A program made the translations under genes and the position numbers. Positions 8,667 to 17,702 of a DNA stretch of 64,000 nucleotides are shown one piece after another. Source of the DNA: Flavobacteriia bacterium (GTDB lineage: Bacteria > Bacteroidota > Bacteroidia > Flavobacteriales_D > Crocinitomicaceae); the NCBI GenBank assembly GCA_016178305.1, contig JACOTM010000122.1, positions 1-64,000 on the forward strand, written 5' to 3'. Under the pieces are notes generated by a model that did not search any database, was not told the DNA's origin, and was given only the letters and a program-made list of their open reading frames with translations. Every line of letters begins with the position of its first letter. Positions within the stretch are counted from its first letter, which is position 1.

Positions 8667-11024
8667 ATGAAAGTACTATTTTTTGCAACAAATTCATATC
8701 CCTATGGTAAAGGCGAGCCATTGGTAGCGAATCAGATAGAGTCATTAGCAAAAGAATTTGATAAAATATATATTATCTCATCAGATGAAATAAATGAAAT
8801 AAGTTACGAACTACCTCAAAATGTAGGTCATTTTAAATTATCATTTCGTTTGAATTATATTCAAAAAATTACTGGCTTACTCAATATTTTTAATAAAAAT
8901 GTAGTTGAAGAAAGAAAAATAATTTCAGGTATTTATCATCCTAAAAATTCTTTCTCTATTTTTAAAGTAATGCTCAACTCATTTACTTTAGCTAAACGTT
9001 ACGAAAGGTTTTTTAATAAATTTATAATAAAAAACAAACTTGATAAAGATGAACTTTATTTTCACTCTTATTGGTGTACAGAAGCAGTAATTGGTTTCGC
9101 TTTGTTAAAAAAGAAATACCCAAATTCATGTATGGACTCTAGAATTCATGCTTATGATTTATATTTAGAGAGACATAATCCCGAATATTTACCGTTTAGA
9201 AAATTAATCATTGATAATATTAATAAATTGTTCTTTATTTCAGAACAAGGAAAAAAATATTTTGAAAACAAATACCAAAAATTCATTAAACATGATCAGT
9301 TGATTATTAATAGACTAGGTGTAAATCATTTGGTTGACTTAAATATTCCGAAAGAAAAAAATGTTTTTAATGGAATTAGAATTGTCAGTTGTTCTTCAAT
9401 AATTGAACTAAAAAGACTTAATTTAATTATCGAAACACTTTCGTTAATCGATAATCTTTGCATAGAATGGATTCATTTTGGAGATGGGTATTTACAAAAT
9501 GAAATAGAGCATTATGCAGAAGATAAATTATTAAACAAAAAAAATATTAGTTACCAATTTAAAGGATTTATTGATAACGAAAAATTACATTATTATTATC
9601 AAGAAAATCAAGTAGATCTTTTTATTAATACGAGTTTATATGAAGGAATTCCTATAAGTATTATGGAAGCGTTTGCTTTTAGAATACCTTGCATTGCAAC
9701 TAATGTTGGAGGAGTTTCCGAAATAGTAAATGAGGAAAATGGATTTTTATTGAATAGTGATTTTGAATTGAACGAATTAAAAGAAATTATTTATTCATTT
9801 AATTCATTTTCAAGGGATATTAAATTAAAATTTCAAAAAAATGCTTTTGACACATGGTATAAAGATTACAATGGCGTAACAAATTATAATAATTTAATTA
9901 AAAATATCGTACCAGCTTTTAAGCAATGCTCACGTTGTTTATATGACAATAAGGATTATCCTGAAATAAAATTTGATATTGAAGGAGTTTGTGATATCTG
10001 TCATATTTATGATGATTTACAAGCTAAAACGGTATTTAAAAATGATGAAGGTGAAAAAAAACTAAAAAGTTTATTATCTAAAATTAAAGAAACGGGTAAA
10101 AATAAACAATATGATTGTATTTTAGGTGTTAGCGGAGGAGTTGACAGTAGTTATTTAGCCTCTTTAGCCAAAGAATGGGGATTGAAACCATTAATCTTAC
10201 ATGTCGATAATGGTTGGAATAGTGAGTTAGCAACGAAAAATATTGAAAATATATTAAAAGTTTTAAATTATGATTTATATACACATGTGATAAATTGGGA
10301 AGAAATGAAAGATATGCAGCTTTCATTTCTTAAAGCATCAGTTGTAGATATTGATCTTCCTTTTGATAATGCCTTTATGGCGATATTATATCAAATTGCA
10401 AAAAAATATAAAATAAAATATATCCTTTCTGGTCATAACACAGTAACAGAAGGCTGGATGCCCCCAAATTTTACACATTACAAATTGGATACGATTAATT
10501 TAAAAGCTATCCATAATCAATTTAGTGATCTAAAAACTAAATCTTTCCCATTAATTAGCCCCTTTAAACTTTGGTTTTATAATAAATTATACAAAGTTAA
10601 ATTTGTTTCTCCTTTAGATTTTGTAGAATATAATAAAGCCGAAGTAAAGAAAAAATTAATCGAACATTTAGGCTGGAAAGATTATGGGGGAAAACATTAT
10701 GAGAATTTATTTACTAAGTTTTATCAAGGTTATATTTTACCTGAAAAATTTAAAATAGATAAAAGAAAAGCTCATTTATCAACATTAATTTGCTCGAAAC
10801 AAATATCAAAAAAAGAGGCATTAGAAGAGATTCAATTACCCGCATATCTTGAATCTGAACTGGAGCAAGATAAAGAATTTTTCAGAAAAAAAATGGGACT
10901 TGAAGCAGCTGAATTTGAACAGATAATGAGAGAACCAATTAAAAGGCATACAGACTATCCTTCATATATAAATATGATCAATCGATTAAGAAAGATTAAA
11001 TATCTTTTTATTAAACATAAATAA
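8667..11024 (+). CDS. Fusion: GT4-like glycosyltransferase + WbpG/PseA-type N-acetyl sugar amidotransferase
   Basis: A 785-residue two-domain protein. Residues 1 to about 410 are a GT-B glycosyltransferase: N-terminal GKGEPLVANQIESL, nucleotide-sugar site around residues 325-355 with the EGIPISIME pair of acidic residues and a GGVSEIV loop. From about residue 420 there is a complete WbpG-type amidotransferase: a Cys-rich zinc-binding start (CSRCLYDN...GVCDIC), then the PP-loop ATP-pyrophosphatase motif GVSGGVDSS near residue 487, followed by HVDNGW and SGHNT. WbpG uses ammonia from HisH/HisF2 to convert an acetamido group to acetamidino; those partners are encoded divergently next door. WbpG homologs are normally about 370-380 residues and separate, so the fusion is notable. 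No stop or frameshift occurs at the junction. The sugar acceptor and donor are unknown. Confidence 0.9.
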   Translation: MKVLFFATNSYPYGKGEPLVANQIESLAKEFDKIYIISSDEINEISYELPQNVGHFKLSFRLNYIQKITGLLNIFNKNVVEERKIISGIYHPKNSFSIFKVMLNSFTLAKRYERFFNKFIIKNKLDKDELYFHSYWCTEAVIGFALLKKKYPNSCMDSRIHAYDLYLERHNPEYLPFRKLIIDNINKLFFISEQGKKYFENKYQKFIKHDQLIINRLGVNHLVDLNIPKEKNVFNGIRIVSCSSIIELKRLNLIIETLSLIDNLCIEWIHFGDGYLQNEIEHYAEDKLLNKKNISYQFKGFIDNEKLHYYYQENQVDLFINTSLYEGIPISIMEAFAFRIPCIATNVGGVSEIVNEENGFLLNSDFELNELKEIIYSFNSFSRDIKLKFQKNAFDTWYKDYNGVTNYNNLIKNIVPAFKQCSRCLYDNKDYPEIKFDIEGVCDICHIYDDLQAKTVFKNDEGEKKLKSLLSKIKETGKNKQYDCILGVSGGVDSSYLASLAKEWGLKPLILHVDNGWNSELATKNIENILKVLNYDLYTHVINWEEMKDMQLSFLKASVVDIDLPFDNAFMAILYQIAKKYKIKYILSGHNTVTEGWMPPNFTHYKLDTINLKAIHNQFSDLKTKSFPLISPFKLWFYNKLYKVKFVSPLDFVEYNKAEVKKKLIEHLGWKDYGGKHYENLFTKFYQGYILPEKFKIDKRKAHLSTLICSKQISKKEALEEIQLPAYLESELEQDKEFFRKKMGLEAAEFEQIMREPIKRHTDYPSYINMINRLRKIKYLFIKHK

Positions 11025-11027
11025 TAA

Positions 11028-12347
11028 ATGAAAAAAATTCTGATAATTTCGTATTTCTATCAACCATGTAATTTAACAGCATCTCAAAGAGTTGGTGGTT
11101 GGGCAAAATATTTATCAGAATATGGCTTCTACCCAATCATAATTACTCGTAATTGGGATCAAAAAATTAATTCACCAGAAGATGTGTTATTAGATTCAGG
11201 AAACGAATTGATTCATGAAAAAACAAATCAACAAGAGATCTATTATTTACCCTATAAAGCAAGCCAAAGGGATCGGATATATAGCTCCAATAAAGGTCGA
11301 AAAAAAATTCAGAAATTAAGTAAACTTTTTACATTAAAAGATTTAATATTTGAGAATTATTCAAATAGTGTAATTCCTTTCTCTAATATTTATAATCAGG
11401 CCAGATCATTATTAAAAATTGATAAATCTATTGAATTAATGATAATTTCAGGTAATCCTTTTATTCAATTTAAATTTGGCTATTTACTACATCAAGAATT
11501 TGGAATTAAATGGATTGCAGATTATAGAGACGATTGGAATACCTCAGAATTAAACTCAAATTTAAGTTCATTTCAAAAAATAATTTCAAAAATACAAACT
11601 AAAAGCGAAAAAAAATGGATTAATACTGCTGAATGCATCACTTCAGTATCAAATGTTTATGCTAGTAAAATAAGTAGTTTTGTAAATAAACCAGGATATG
11701 TTATATTAAATGGATTTGATGAGATTAACATTAATCTAAATGAAAAGTTAAATTCAAATGAATATAATATTACATACAATGGTAGTTTGTATAGCACGCA
11801 ACCTATCGAGCCTTTTATTAAGGTCATAAAAAAAATTATAGCAGATAATTCAATTTCATTAAAAATCAACATTAATTTCCCTGGATTAGCATTTGATAAA
11901 ATTCAAAAAAAAAGAGTCGAAGAAGCATTTAAAGGTCATGAAAAAAATATTTTTATAACTGAACGAATTTCAAAAAAAGAAGTTCTAGAAATACAACAAA
12001 AATCTGATTTACTATTAATGTTTTCTCATTTGAATATTAAGGGTATTCCAAGCAGTAAATTATACGAATACATTGGATTAAAAAAACCTATTCTGCTTTT
12101 TCCAAATGACCATGATATTATCGAAGAAACATTATTATTTTGTAAATTAGGAATTATTTGTTCCAATGAAAATGATATCTATAATTACCTTTATAACGAT
12201 ATAATTAAGAAACAAAATGGATTAAAAAAAGAAATCAATTTAGATTTTGATAAAATTGATTTCTTCTCCAGAAAAAGACAAACTGCCGAACTTGCAAAAT
12301 TGTTAAATAAAATTCTCTCCCATCCTCATGAACACTCAAAGAATTAA
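11028..12347 (+). CDS. Glycosyltransferase, GT-B fold (GT4-like)
   Basis: Putative glycosyltransferase of 439 residues. It starts KKILIISYFYQPCNLTASQRVGGWAK, a pattern seen in GT4-like enzymes of surface polysaccharide loci, with an N-terminal Rossmann domain, a WIADYRDDW stretch, and a C-terminal part containing the donor-binding region (SKLYEYIGLKKPILLF near residue 345). It begins 3 bases after the fusion gene ends, and its own end overlaps the acyltransferase start by 20 bases, so the run is one operon. Base composition is extremely AT-rich: I counted 11 G+C in the 60 bases of 11941-12000. The family is likely; donor and acceptor sugars cannot be read from the sequence. Confidence 0.82.
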   Translation: MKKILIISYFYQPCNLTASQRVGGWAKYLSEYGFYPIIITRNWDQKINSPEDVLLDSGNELIHEKTNQQEIYYLPYKASQRDRIYSSNKGRKKIQKLSKLFTLKDLIFENYSNSVIPFSNIYNQARSLLKIDKSIELMIISGNPFIQFKFGYLLHQEFGIKWIADYRDDWNTSELNSNLSSFQKIISKIQTKSEKKWINTAECITSVSNVYASKISSFVNKPGYVILNGFDEININLNEKLNSNEYNITYNGSLYSTQPIEPFIKVIKKIIADNSISLKININFPGLAFDKIQKKRVEEAFKGHEKNIFITERISKKEVLEIQQKSDLLLMFSHLNIKGIPSSKLYEYIGLKKPILLFPNDHDIIEETLLFCKLGIICSNENDIYNYLYNDIIKKQNGLKKEINLDFDKIDFFSRKRQTAELAKLLNKILSHPHEHSKN

Positions 12348-13365
12348 CGAATTAGATGCTTTAAGAGGTGTGGCAGCAATTTTGGTTGTGCTTTTCCATT
12401 GTTCAATGGGCCGTGTAGAAGCTAAGTACGGATTTGTTTACGGAAAAACAGGTGTCGATTTGTTTTTTTTAATTAGTGGTTTTGTTATCTATAAAAGTAT
12501 TCGTGAAAATGAAACATTAAAATCTTTTATGATTAAACGATTTTGTCGTTTATATCCAACTTATTGGGCTGGTGTGTTTATAACTTACTTCTTTATTTTA
12601 TCATACAGCTACTTGGGAAATCATCCATCAATGTATATCAAATTTTCAGATTTCCTGATTAATCTCTCAATGTTTCAGAATTATTTTAAAGTTGCAAATC
12701 TTGATGGACCATATTGGACATTATCGGTTGAGATGAACTTTTATATCATTATCGGCCTACTTCTTTTTTTTAGAAAATTGAAATATTTTATATTAATTGG
12801 AATTGGTTTATGTGTTTATAACGCAATCGTTTTAGCTTATTCTATAGACAATTATATGGTAAATCAAATCAGTTTTTTTTTACCAATTTTAATGTACACT
12901 CCTTTATTTATTGCTGGGATGGCTTTTTATAGAATCTTTGAAAATAAAAGTTCAAACTGGACAAATTACGGTATTGTGATTACTTGTTTTTTATTTAAAA
13001 TGTTTTTTCTTAAAATTGATTATATTGGTGAAAATAGTTTTATTTCATTTGAAGAACATATTATTACTCAGTTTATTTACTTTATGTTATTTATCGCTTT
13101 TGTAAATAACTATTTAGGATTTATTGCAAATAAAGTAACTCTTTTTTTAGGCCGTATTTCATATTCTATGTATTTGATACATCAGTTTCTAGTTTTCTAT
13201 ATCATTCTTCCTTTTGCTATCGAGAAGTTAAAAATAAATTTTTATATCGCAACTTTTTGTTTTGCTCTACCCGTTGTAATCTTAATCGCAACTTTTATTA
13301 CGTATAGAATTGAAATCCCATTGAATAACAAAATAAGAACTTATTTATTAAAAAATCAACTTTAG
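12328..13365 (+). CDS. Acyltransferase 3 (OafA/WbbJ-like) membrane O-acyltransferase
   Basis: Integral membrane acyltransferase of 345 residues, expected to add acetyl or another acyl group to a sugar of the surface glycan. The family start NELDALRGVAAILVVLFHC carries the conserved Arg and His; GVDLFFLISGFVI and DGPYWTLSVEMNFY are further hallmarks. About ten hydrophobic helices fill the rest, without the extra SGNH domain found in longer relatives. It overlaps the preceding glycosyltransferase by 20 bases, which suggests translational coupling. The family is certain; the acyl group and target sugar are inferred only from its position in the glycan cluster. Confidence 0.92.
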   Translation: MNTQRINELDALRGVAAILVVLFHCSMGRVEAKYGFVYGKTGVDLFFLISGFVIYKSIRENETLKSFMIKRFCRLYPTYWAGVFITYFFILSYSYLGNHPSMYIKFSDFLINLSMFQNYFKVANLDGPYWTLSVEMNFYIIIGLLLFFRKLKYFILIGIGLCVYNAIVLAYSIDNYMVNQISFFLPILMYTPLFIAGMAFYRIFENKSSNWTNYGIVITCFLFKMFFLKIDYIGENSFISFEEHIITQFIYFMLFIAFVNNYLGFIANKVTLFLGRISYSMYLIHQFLVFYIILPFAIEKLKINFYIATFCFALPVVILIATFITYRIEIPLNNKIRTYLLKNQL

Positions 13366-13401
13366 AAGTCCCTATAAATAACTAAAATAAAAAATATTTC
13401 T

Positions 13402-13409
13402 TACATTTG
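13402..13409 (+). promoter_or_regulatory. Candidate -7 box directly before asnB
   Basis: TACATTTG matches the Bacteroidota -7 consensus. Four bases (ATTC) separate it from the ATG at 13414, the same spacing as before the hisH-like gene. A leaderless or near-leaderless asnB message is predicted. No -33 TTG is obvious. Confidence 0.35.
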
Positions 13410-13413
13410 ATTC

Positions 13414-15321
13414 ATGTGTGGTATTACGGGATTCGCTGATTGGAGAAAGAAATCTTCAGAAGATATTTTGAAACGAATGAATGAGACTTTGAATCATCGA
13501 GGTCCTGATAGCGGTTCAGATATAGTTTTTAATACCGACACTACTCAAATTGGACTGGCTCACAAACGATTAGCAATAATTGACGTGACTGAAACGGGGA
13601 AACAACCGATGCATTTCCAACATTACTGCATCACATACAATGGCGAAATATACAATTTCCCGGAAATCAAAAAAGAATTATCTATTCTTGGACATCAATT
13701 TATCGGGCATTCAGATACAGAAATGATTTTACACGCTTATGCTCAATGGGGAGAAAAGTGTATTGAAAAATTTATCGGAATGTTTGCTTTTGTCCTTTTT
13801 GATCAAGACAAAAACGAGTTGTTCTGCGCAAGAGATCGAGCAGGTATTAAACCTTTTTTCTATTATTTTGACAATGATCTTTTTTTATTCGCTTCAGAAT
13901 TAAAAGCTTTTCATCAGCACCCTGACTTTCAAAAAGAAATTGATTTAGATGCTGTTGCTGCTTTTATGCAATATGGCAATGTTCCTAGTTCAATGTGTAT
14001 TTTTAAAAAATGTCATAAACTGAAACCAGGACATACCTTGAAAATCACTTTAAATAAAACCGAAAAAAAAGAAACAAAACAATATTGGAATGTTTATGAT
14101 GCATACAACAAACCCAAAATAAAATCTTCTTTTGAAGAAGCTAAAATAGAAACCGAAAAAATATTAAAATCGGCTTGTGAATATCGGATGGTATCAGATG
14201 TTCCTGTAGGTGTGTTTTTAAGCGGTGGCTATGATAGTGCATGTGTAACTGCTTTGCTGCAAAAAGATCGTTCAGAAAAATTAAAAACTTACACGATTGG
14301 AGTTCCAGATATTGGTTTAAATGAAGCTCCTTATGCGAAGGATGTAGCAAATCATTTAGGAACAGAGCATACTGAAATTTATTGTACCGAAAAAGAAGCA
14401 ATTAATTTAGTTCCTGAATTAGCTTTTTATTATGATGAACCATTTGCTGATAGTAGTGCTTTACCAACAACTTTGGTAAGTAAATTAGCACGTAAAGATG
14501 TAACAGTCGCTTTAAGCGCAGATGCAGGTGATGAAATTTTTGCTGGTTATAATCGCTATGATTATTTATTGAGGTATGGAAAAAAAATGGAGAAAATACC
14601 TGGATTTGCAAGAAATACTTTAACAGGTTTGATGAATGTAATACCTTCAAATAAAATACCTATCTTAAAAAATAAATATAATTTTCATAATCGTTACGAA
14701 AAATTAAAAACAATCTTAAAAGACCCATCATCTCAACGAATAATGCTGACATTGAGTCAACAATATACAGAAAAACAATTGCGTAAGTTGCTTTTGTTTC
14801 GAACGCAGGAAAACGGAACAGCTTATTTAAGTAACGAATTAAAAACTGAAAATTATTCACCTTTGGCATACATGATGGCAATTGATTATCAAACATATTT
14901 AGTTGATGATATTCTTCAAAAAGTAGATAGAGCTTCAATGACAGTAAGTTTAGAAGGACGTGAACCATTTTTAGATCATCGTGTTATTGAATGGGCAGCA
15001 ACTTTACCAGATACTTATAAATATTTTGACGGGAATAAAAAATATATTATTAAAGAAATCGTTCATCAATATATTCCAAAAAAGTTGATGGATAGACCTA
15101 AAATGGGATTTGCAATTCCTATTGCAAATTGGATGACAAAAGAGTTGAAAGATTATTTAGAATCTTATATCAATGAAAAAACGATTCGTGATCAAGGTAT
15201 TTTTAGATGGGAGACAATAGATAAACTGAAAAAAGATTTTTTTAGTGGGAAGAAAGAATATGATATGAAAATGTGGTATTTATTGATGTTTCAAACATGG
15301 TACGATAGATGGATGAAGTAA
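13414..15321 (+). CDS. asnB: Asparagine synthase (glutamine-hydrolysing), glycan-cluster type
   Basis: AsnB-family enzyme of 635 residues, making an amide bond from an acid using glutamine and ATP. It begins MCGITGF, so Cys2 becomes the N-terminal nucleophile and the start codon is fixed. The glutaminase domain (about 1-210) contains HRGPDS, AHKRLAIID and YNGEIYN; the synthetase domain carries the PP-loop LSGGYDSA near residue 269-276 and EGREPFLDH. AsnB homologs are frequent in polysaccharide loci, where they may amidate a uronic acid instead of aspartate; this is inference from position. The next gene overlaps by 13 bases. GC content is higher than in the preceding genes (15 of 60 in 14881-14940). 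Confidence 0.93.
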   Translation: MCGITGFADWRKKSSEDILKRMNETLNHRGPDSGSDIVFNTDTTQIGLAHKRLAIIDVTETGKQPMHFQHYCITYNGEIYNFPEIKKELSILGHQFIGHSDTEMILHAYAQWGEKCIEKFIGMFAFVLFDQDKNELFCARDRAGIKPFFYYFDNDLFLFASELKAFHQHPDFQKEIDLDAVAAFMQYGNVPSSMCIFKKCHKLKPGHTLKITLNKTEKKETKQYWNVYDAYNKPKIKSSFEEAKIETEKILKSACEYRMVSDVPVGVFLSGGYDSACVTALLQKDRSEKLKTYTIGVPDIGLNEAPYAKDVANHLGTEHTEIYCTEKEAINLVPELAFYYDEPFADSSALPTTLVSKLARKDVTVALSADAGDEIFAGYNRYDYLLRYGKKMEKIPGFARNTLTGLMNVIPSNKIPILKNKYNFHNRYEKLKTILKDPSSQRIMLTLSQQYTEKQLRKLLLFRTQENGTAYLSNELKTENYSPLAYMMAIDYQTYLVDDILQKVDRASMTVSLEGREPFLDHRVIEWAATLPDTYKYFDGNKKYIIKEIVHQYIPKKLMDRPKMGFAIPIANWMTKELKDYLESYINEKTIRDQGIFRWETIDKLKKDFFSGKKEYDMKMWYLLMFQTWYDRWMK

Positions 15322-16571
15322 TTGAATCATATAATTTTCATCAAAATCCAACACATGTGCTTTATCTTTCGTACGACGGAATGACTGATCCGTTAGGACA
15401 ATCACAAGTTTTACCTTATCTGATAGGTTTGAGTAAACATGGCTTTAAATTTCATATCATAAGTTTTGAAAAAAGGAGTCGATTTGAATTACATAAAGAG
15501 CATATTCAACAAATTTGTGATGCAAACGGAATTGTTTGGCATCCTTTAAAATATTCAGAAGGTAATCCAGTTTTTTCTACTGTTTGGGATATATACAAAA
15601 TGAAAAAACAAGCATTGAAATTACATAAAGAATTTAATTTTGAACTAACACATTGTAGAAGTTATATCTCTGCTTTAATTGGTCTTTCGATGAAACGTAA
15701 ACATAATGTAAAATTTGTGTTTGATATGAGGGGTTTTTGGGCAGATGAAAGAGTGGATGGCGGTTTGTGGGACTTGGATAATCCAATTTTTAAAAAGATT
15801 TACAATTATTTCAAAAAGAAAGAAATCTCTTATTTTAATGAGTCTGATTATACGATTTCTTTAACGCATAATGGAAAAAAAGAAATTGAATCTTGGAAAG
15901 TGTTTCAAACTGCAAAGCCTAAGATTCAAGTTATCCCATGCTGTGTCGATTTAGAATTGTTTAAACCGGAATCAATTGATGAAAAAGACCAAGAAGTATT
16001 AAGAAAAAAAATAGGAATTAGTAAACAGGATTATATTATTGGATATGTCGGTTCAATCGGAACTTGGTATATGCTTTCAGAAATGCTTGATTTTTTCAAA
16101 TTTTATAAAGAACGAAATCAGAAAGCAAAGTTTTTATTTGTAACAGGAGAAAAACCTGAAACAATTCGAAAAGAGTTGACATATAAAAAGATAGATGAGA
16201 AAGATGTGATTATTACATCATGTTTACATAAAGAGGTGCCGTTAAATATTTCTTTATTTAATGAGTCTATCTTTTTTATTCGTCCAACCTATTCAAAAAA
16301 AGCGTCATCACCAACTAAACAAGGAGAAATTATGGCGATGGGAATACCATTAATCTGCAATTCAGGAGTAGGAGATACCGATTTCGTAGTCGAAAAATAC
16401 AATGCAGGTAGTATCATTTCAAAATTTGATGCAGAAGCATATAGTTCAATTGATGCGAAAAAAGATTTAAATATTGAAAAAATAAAAAAAGGAGCACAAG
16501 AATTTTATTCATTAGAAGAGGGTGTTAAAAAATATCTCGAAGTATATCAAAGTCTAACGTCTAGAATCTAG
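15309..16571 (+). CDS. Glycosyltransferase family 4 (GT-B)
   Basis: Glycosyltransferase of 420 residues. The typical opening HVLYLSYDGMTDPLGQSQ begins at residue 16, so about 15 extra residues precede the usual start; the ATG at 15309 overlaps asnB by 13 bases and no closer in-frame ATG fits. Further marks are the GFWADERVDGG stretch, the domain linker IPCCVDLELF, IIGYVGSIGTWY, and a C-terminal SPTKQGEIMAMGIPLICN donor-site region. It is probably cotranscribed with asnB and galE and would add one sugar to the lipid-linked repeat unit. Family assignment is strong, specificity unknown. Confidence 0.88.
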   Translation: MDEVIESYNFHQNPTHVLYLSYDGMTDPLGQSQVLPYLIGLSKHGFKFHIISFEKRSRFELHKEHIQQICDANGIVWHPLKYSEGNPVFSTVWDIYKMKKQALKLHKEFNFELTHCRSYISALIGLSMKRKHNVKFVFDMRGFWADERVDGGLWDLDNPIFKKIYNYFKKKEISYFNESDYTISLTHNGKKEIESWKVFQTAKPKIQVIPCCVDLELFKPESIDEKDQEVLRKKIGISKQDYIIGYVGSIGTWYMLSEMLDFFKFYKERNQKAKFLFVTGEKPETIRKELTYKKIDEKDVIITSCLHKEVPLNISLFNESIFFIRPTYSKKASSPTKQGEIMAMGIPLICNSGVGDTDFVVEKYNAGSIISKFDAEAYSSIDAKKDLNIEKIKKGAQEFYSLEEGVKKYLEVYQSLTSRI

Positions 16572-16590
16572 TATCTAAAATCGATTAACA

Positions 16591-17613
16591 ATGAAAACAA
16601 TTATAGTAACAGGAGGAGCAGGATATATTGGTTCGCATACAATCATTGAATTGATAGAAAATACAAATTACCGAATTGTATCGATTGATAATTTTTCGAA
16701 TTCTTATGAATCCACCTTGGATAGAATTGAAGAAATTACAGGAGTAAGAATTCATAACTATAACATTGATTTATGTGATAAAGAGGCTATTAATAATGTT
16801 TTTGAAATAGAAAAAAATGTAATTGGAATAATTCATTTTGCAGCATTTAAGTCTGTTCCAGAATCAGTTGATAATCCTTATAAATATTTTCATAACAATT
16901 TTGAATCATTATTGAATATTCTTGAAGTATCTTTAGCCAATCAGGTTAACCATTTTATTTTTTCTTCTTCTTGTTCTGTTTATGGGAACATAAATAAACT
17001 TCCTGTAAACGAAGACACTACATTGAATAAAGCAGAATCCCCTTACGCTTATACAAAACAAGTAGGAGAAGAAATACTAAAAACTTATACGAATAAGTTT
17101 TCTAATTTAAATGTCGTAGCTCTTCGGTATTTCAATCCAGTTGGAGCACATAGTTCTGGATTGAATGGAGAACTACCTTTAAATAAACCAACTAGTTTAG
17201 TTCCAGTAATCACTCAAACAGCGATTGGAATAAACAAACAAATGGCTGTTTTTGGTGCAGATTATGCCACCAGAGATGGCTCGTGTATTAGAGATTATAT
17301 TCATGTAACAGATATTGCATTAGCACATATTAAAGCATTAGAATATTCAATTTCTAAGAAAAACACGTGTAACTATGCTGTTATTAATTTAGGTTCAGGA
17401 AAAGGAGTTAGTGTCTTTGAAGCTATTACTGCATTTGAAAATGCGACAGGAGAAAAATTAAAATTTGTAGTTCATCCCAAAAGAGAAGGAGATGTGGAGG
17501 CAATTTTCTCGGATACAACAAAAAGTGAAAAAGAATTAAATTGGAAAGCAACTAAAACCATTGAAGAAATGATGTTGTCAGCATGGAAATGGGAACAAAA
17601 TTTAAAAAAGTAG
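16591..17613 (+). CDS. galE: UDP-glucose (or UDP-GlcNAc) 4-epimerase
   Basis: Short-chain dehydrogenase-type epimerase of 340 residues, the normal GalE length. It interconverts UDP-glucose and UDP-galactose, and possibly the N-acetyl forms. The NAD site is TGGAGYIGSH near the N-terminus; the catalytic set is visible as SSSCSVYG (Ser) and YAYTKQ (Tyr and Lys); the family stretches RYFNPVGAH and RDGSCIRDYIHV follow. It is the last gene of the plus-strand glycan run, 19 bases after the glycosyltransferase, and faces the convergent ABC-F gene. Function is certain at the family level; whether it takes N-acetylated sugars cannot be decided by eye. Confidence 0.95.
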   Translation: MKTIIVTGGAGYIGSHTIIELIENTNYRIVSIDNFSNSYESTLDRIEEITGVRIHNYNIDLCDKEAINNVFEIEKNVIGIIHFAAFKSVPESVDNPYKYFHNNFESLLNILEVSLANQVNHFIFSSSCSVYGNINKLPVNEDTTLNKAESPYAYTKQVGEEILKTYTNKFSNLNVVALRYFNPVGAHSSGLNGELPLNKPTSLVPVITQTAIGINKQMAVFGADYATRDGSCIRDYIHVTDIALAHIKALEYSISKKNTCNYAVINLGSGKGVSVFEAITAFENATGEKLKFVVHPKREGDVEAIFSDTTKSEKELNWKATKTIEEMMLSAWKWEQNLKK

Positions 17614-17702
17614 TTTAATATCCGACCAATGACATTTTTTTAAATAAAACGTTGTTTTTTATCTGAAAATATGTCAATAGTAGATTTGAATGGTTCAAAA
17701 GT

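Noticed and set aside
8509-8751. 80-codon minus-strand frame in the hisH/fusion intergenic region
   Set aside because: It overlaps the N-terminus of the fusion gene and has no recognisable protein features; it is a shadow in AT-rich DNA.
17620-17680. AAAAC/GTTTT hairpin between galE and the ABC-F gene
   Set aside because: Only a 5-bp AT-rich stem; too weak to call a terminator.
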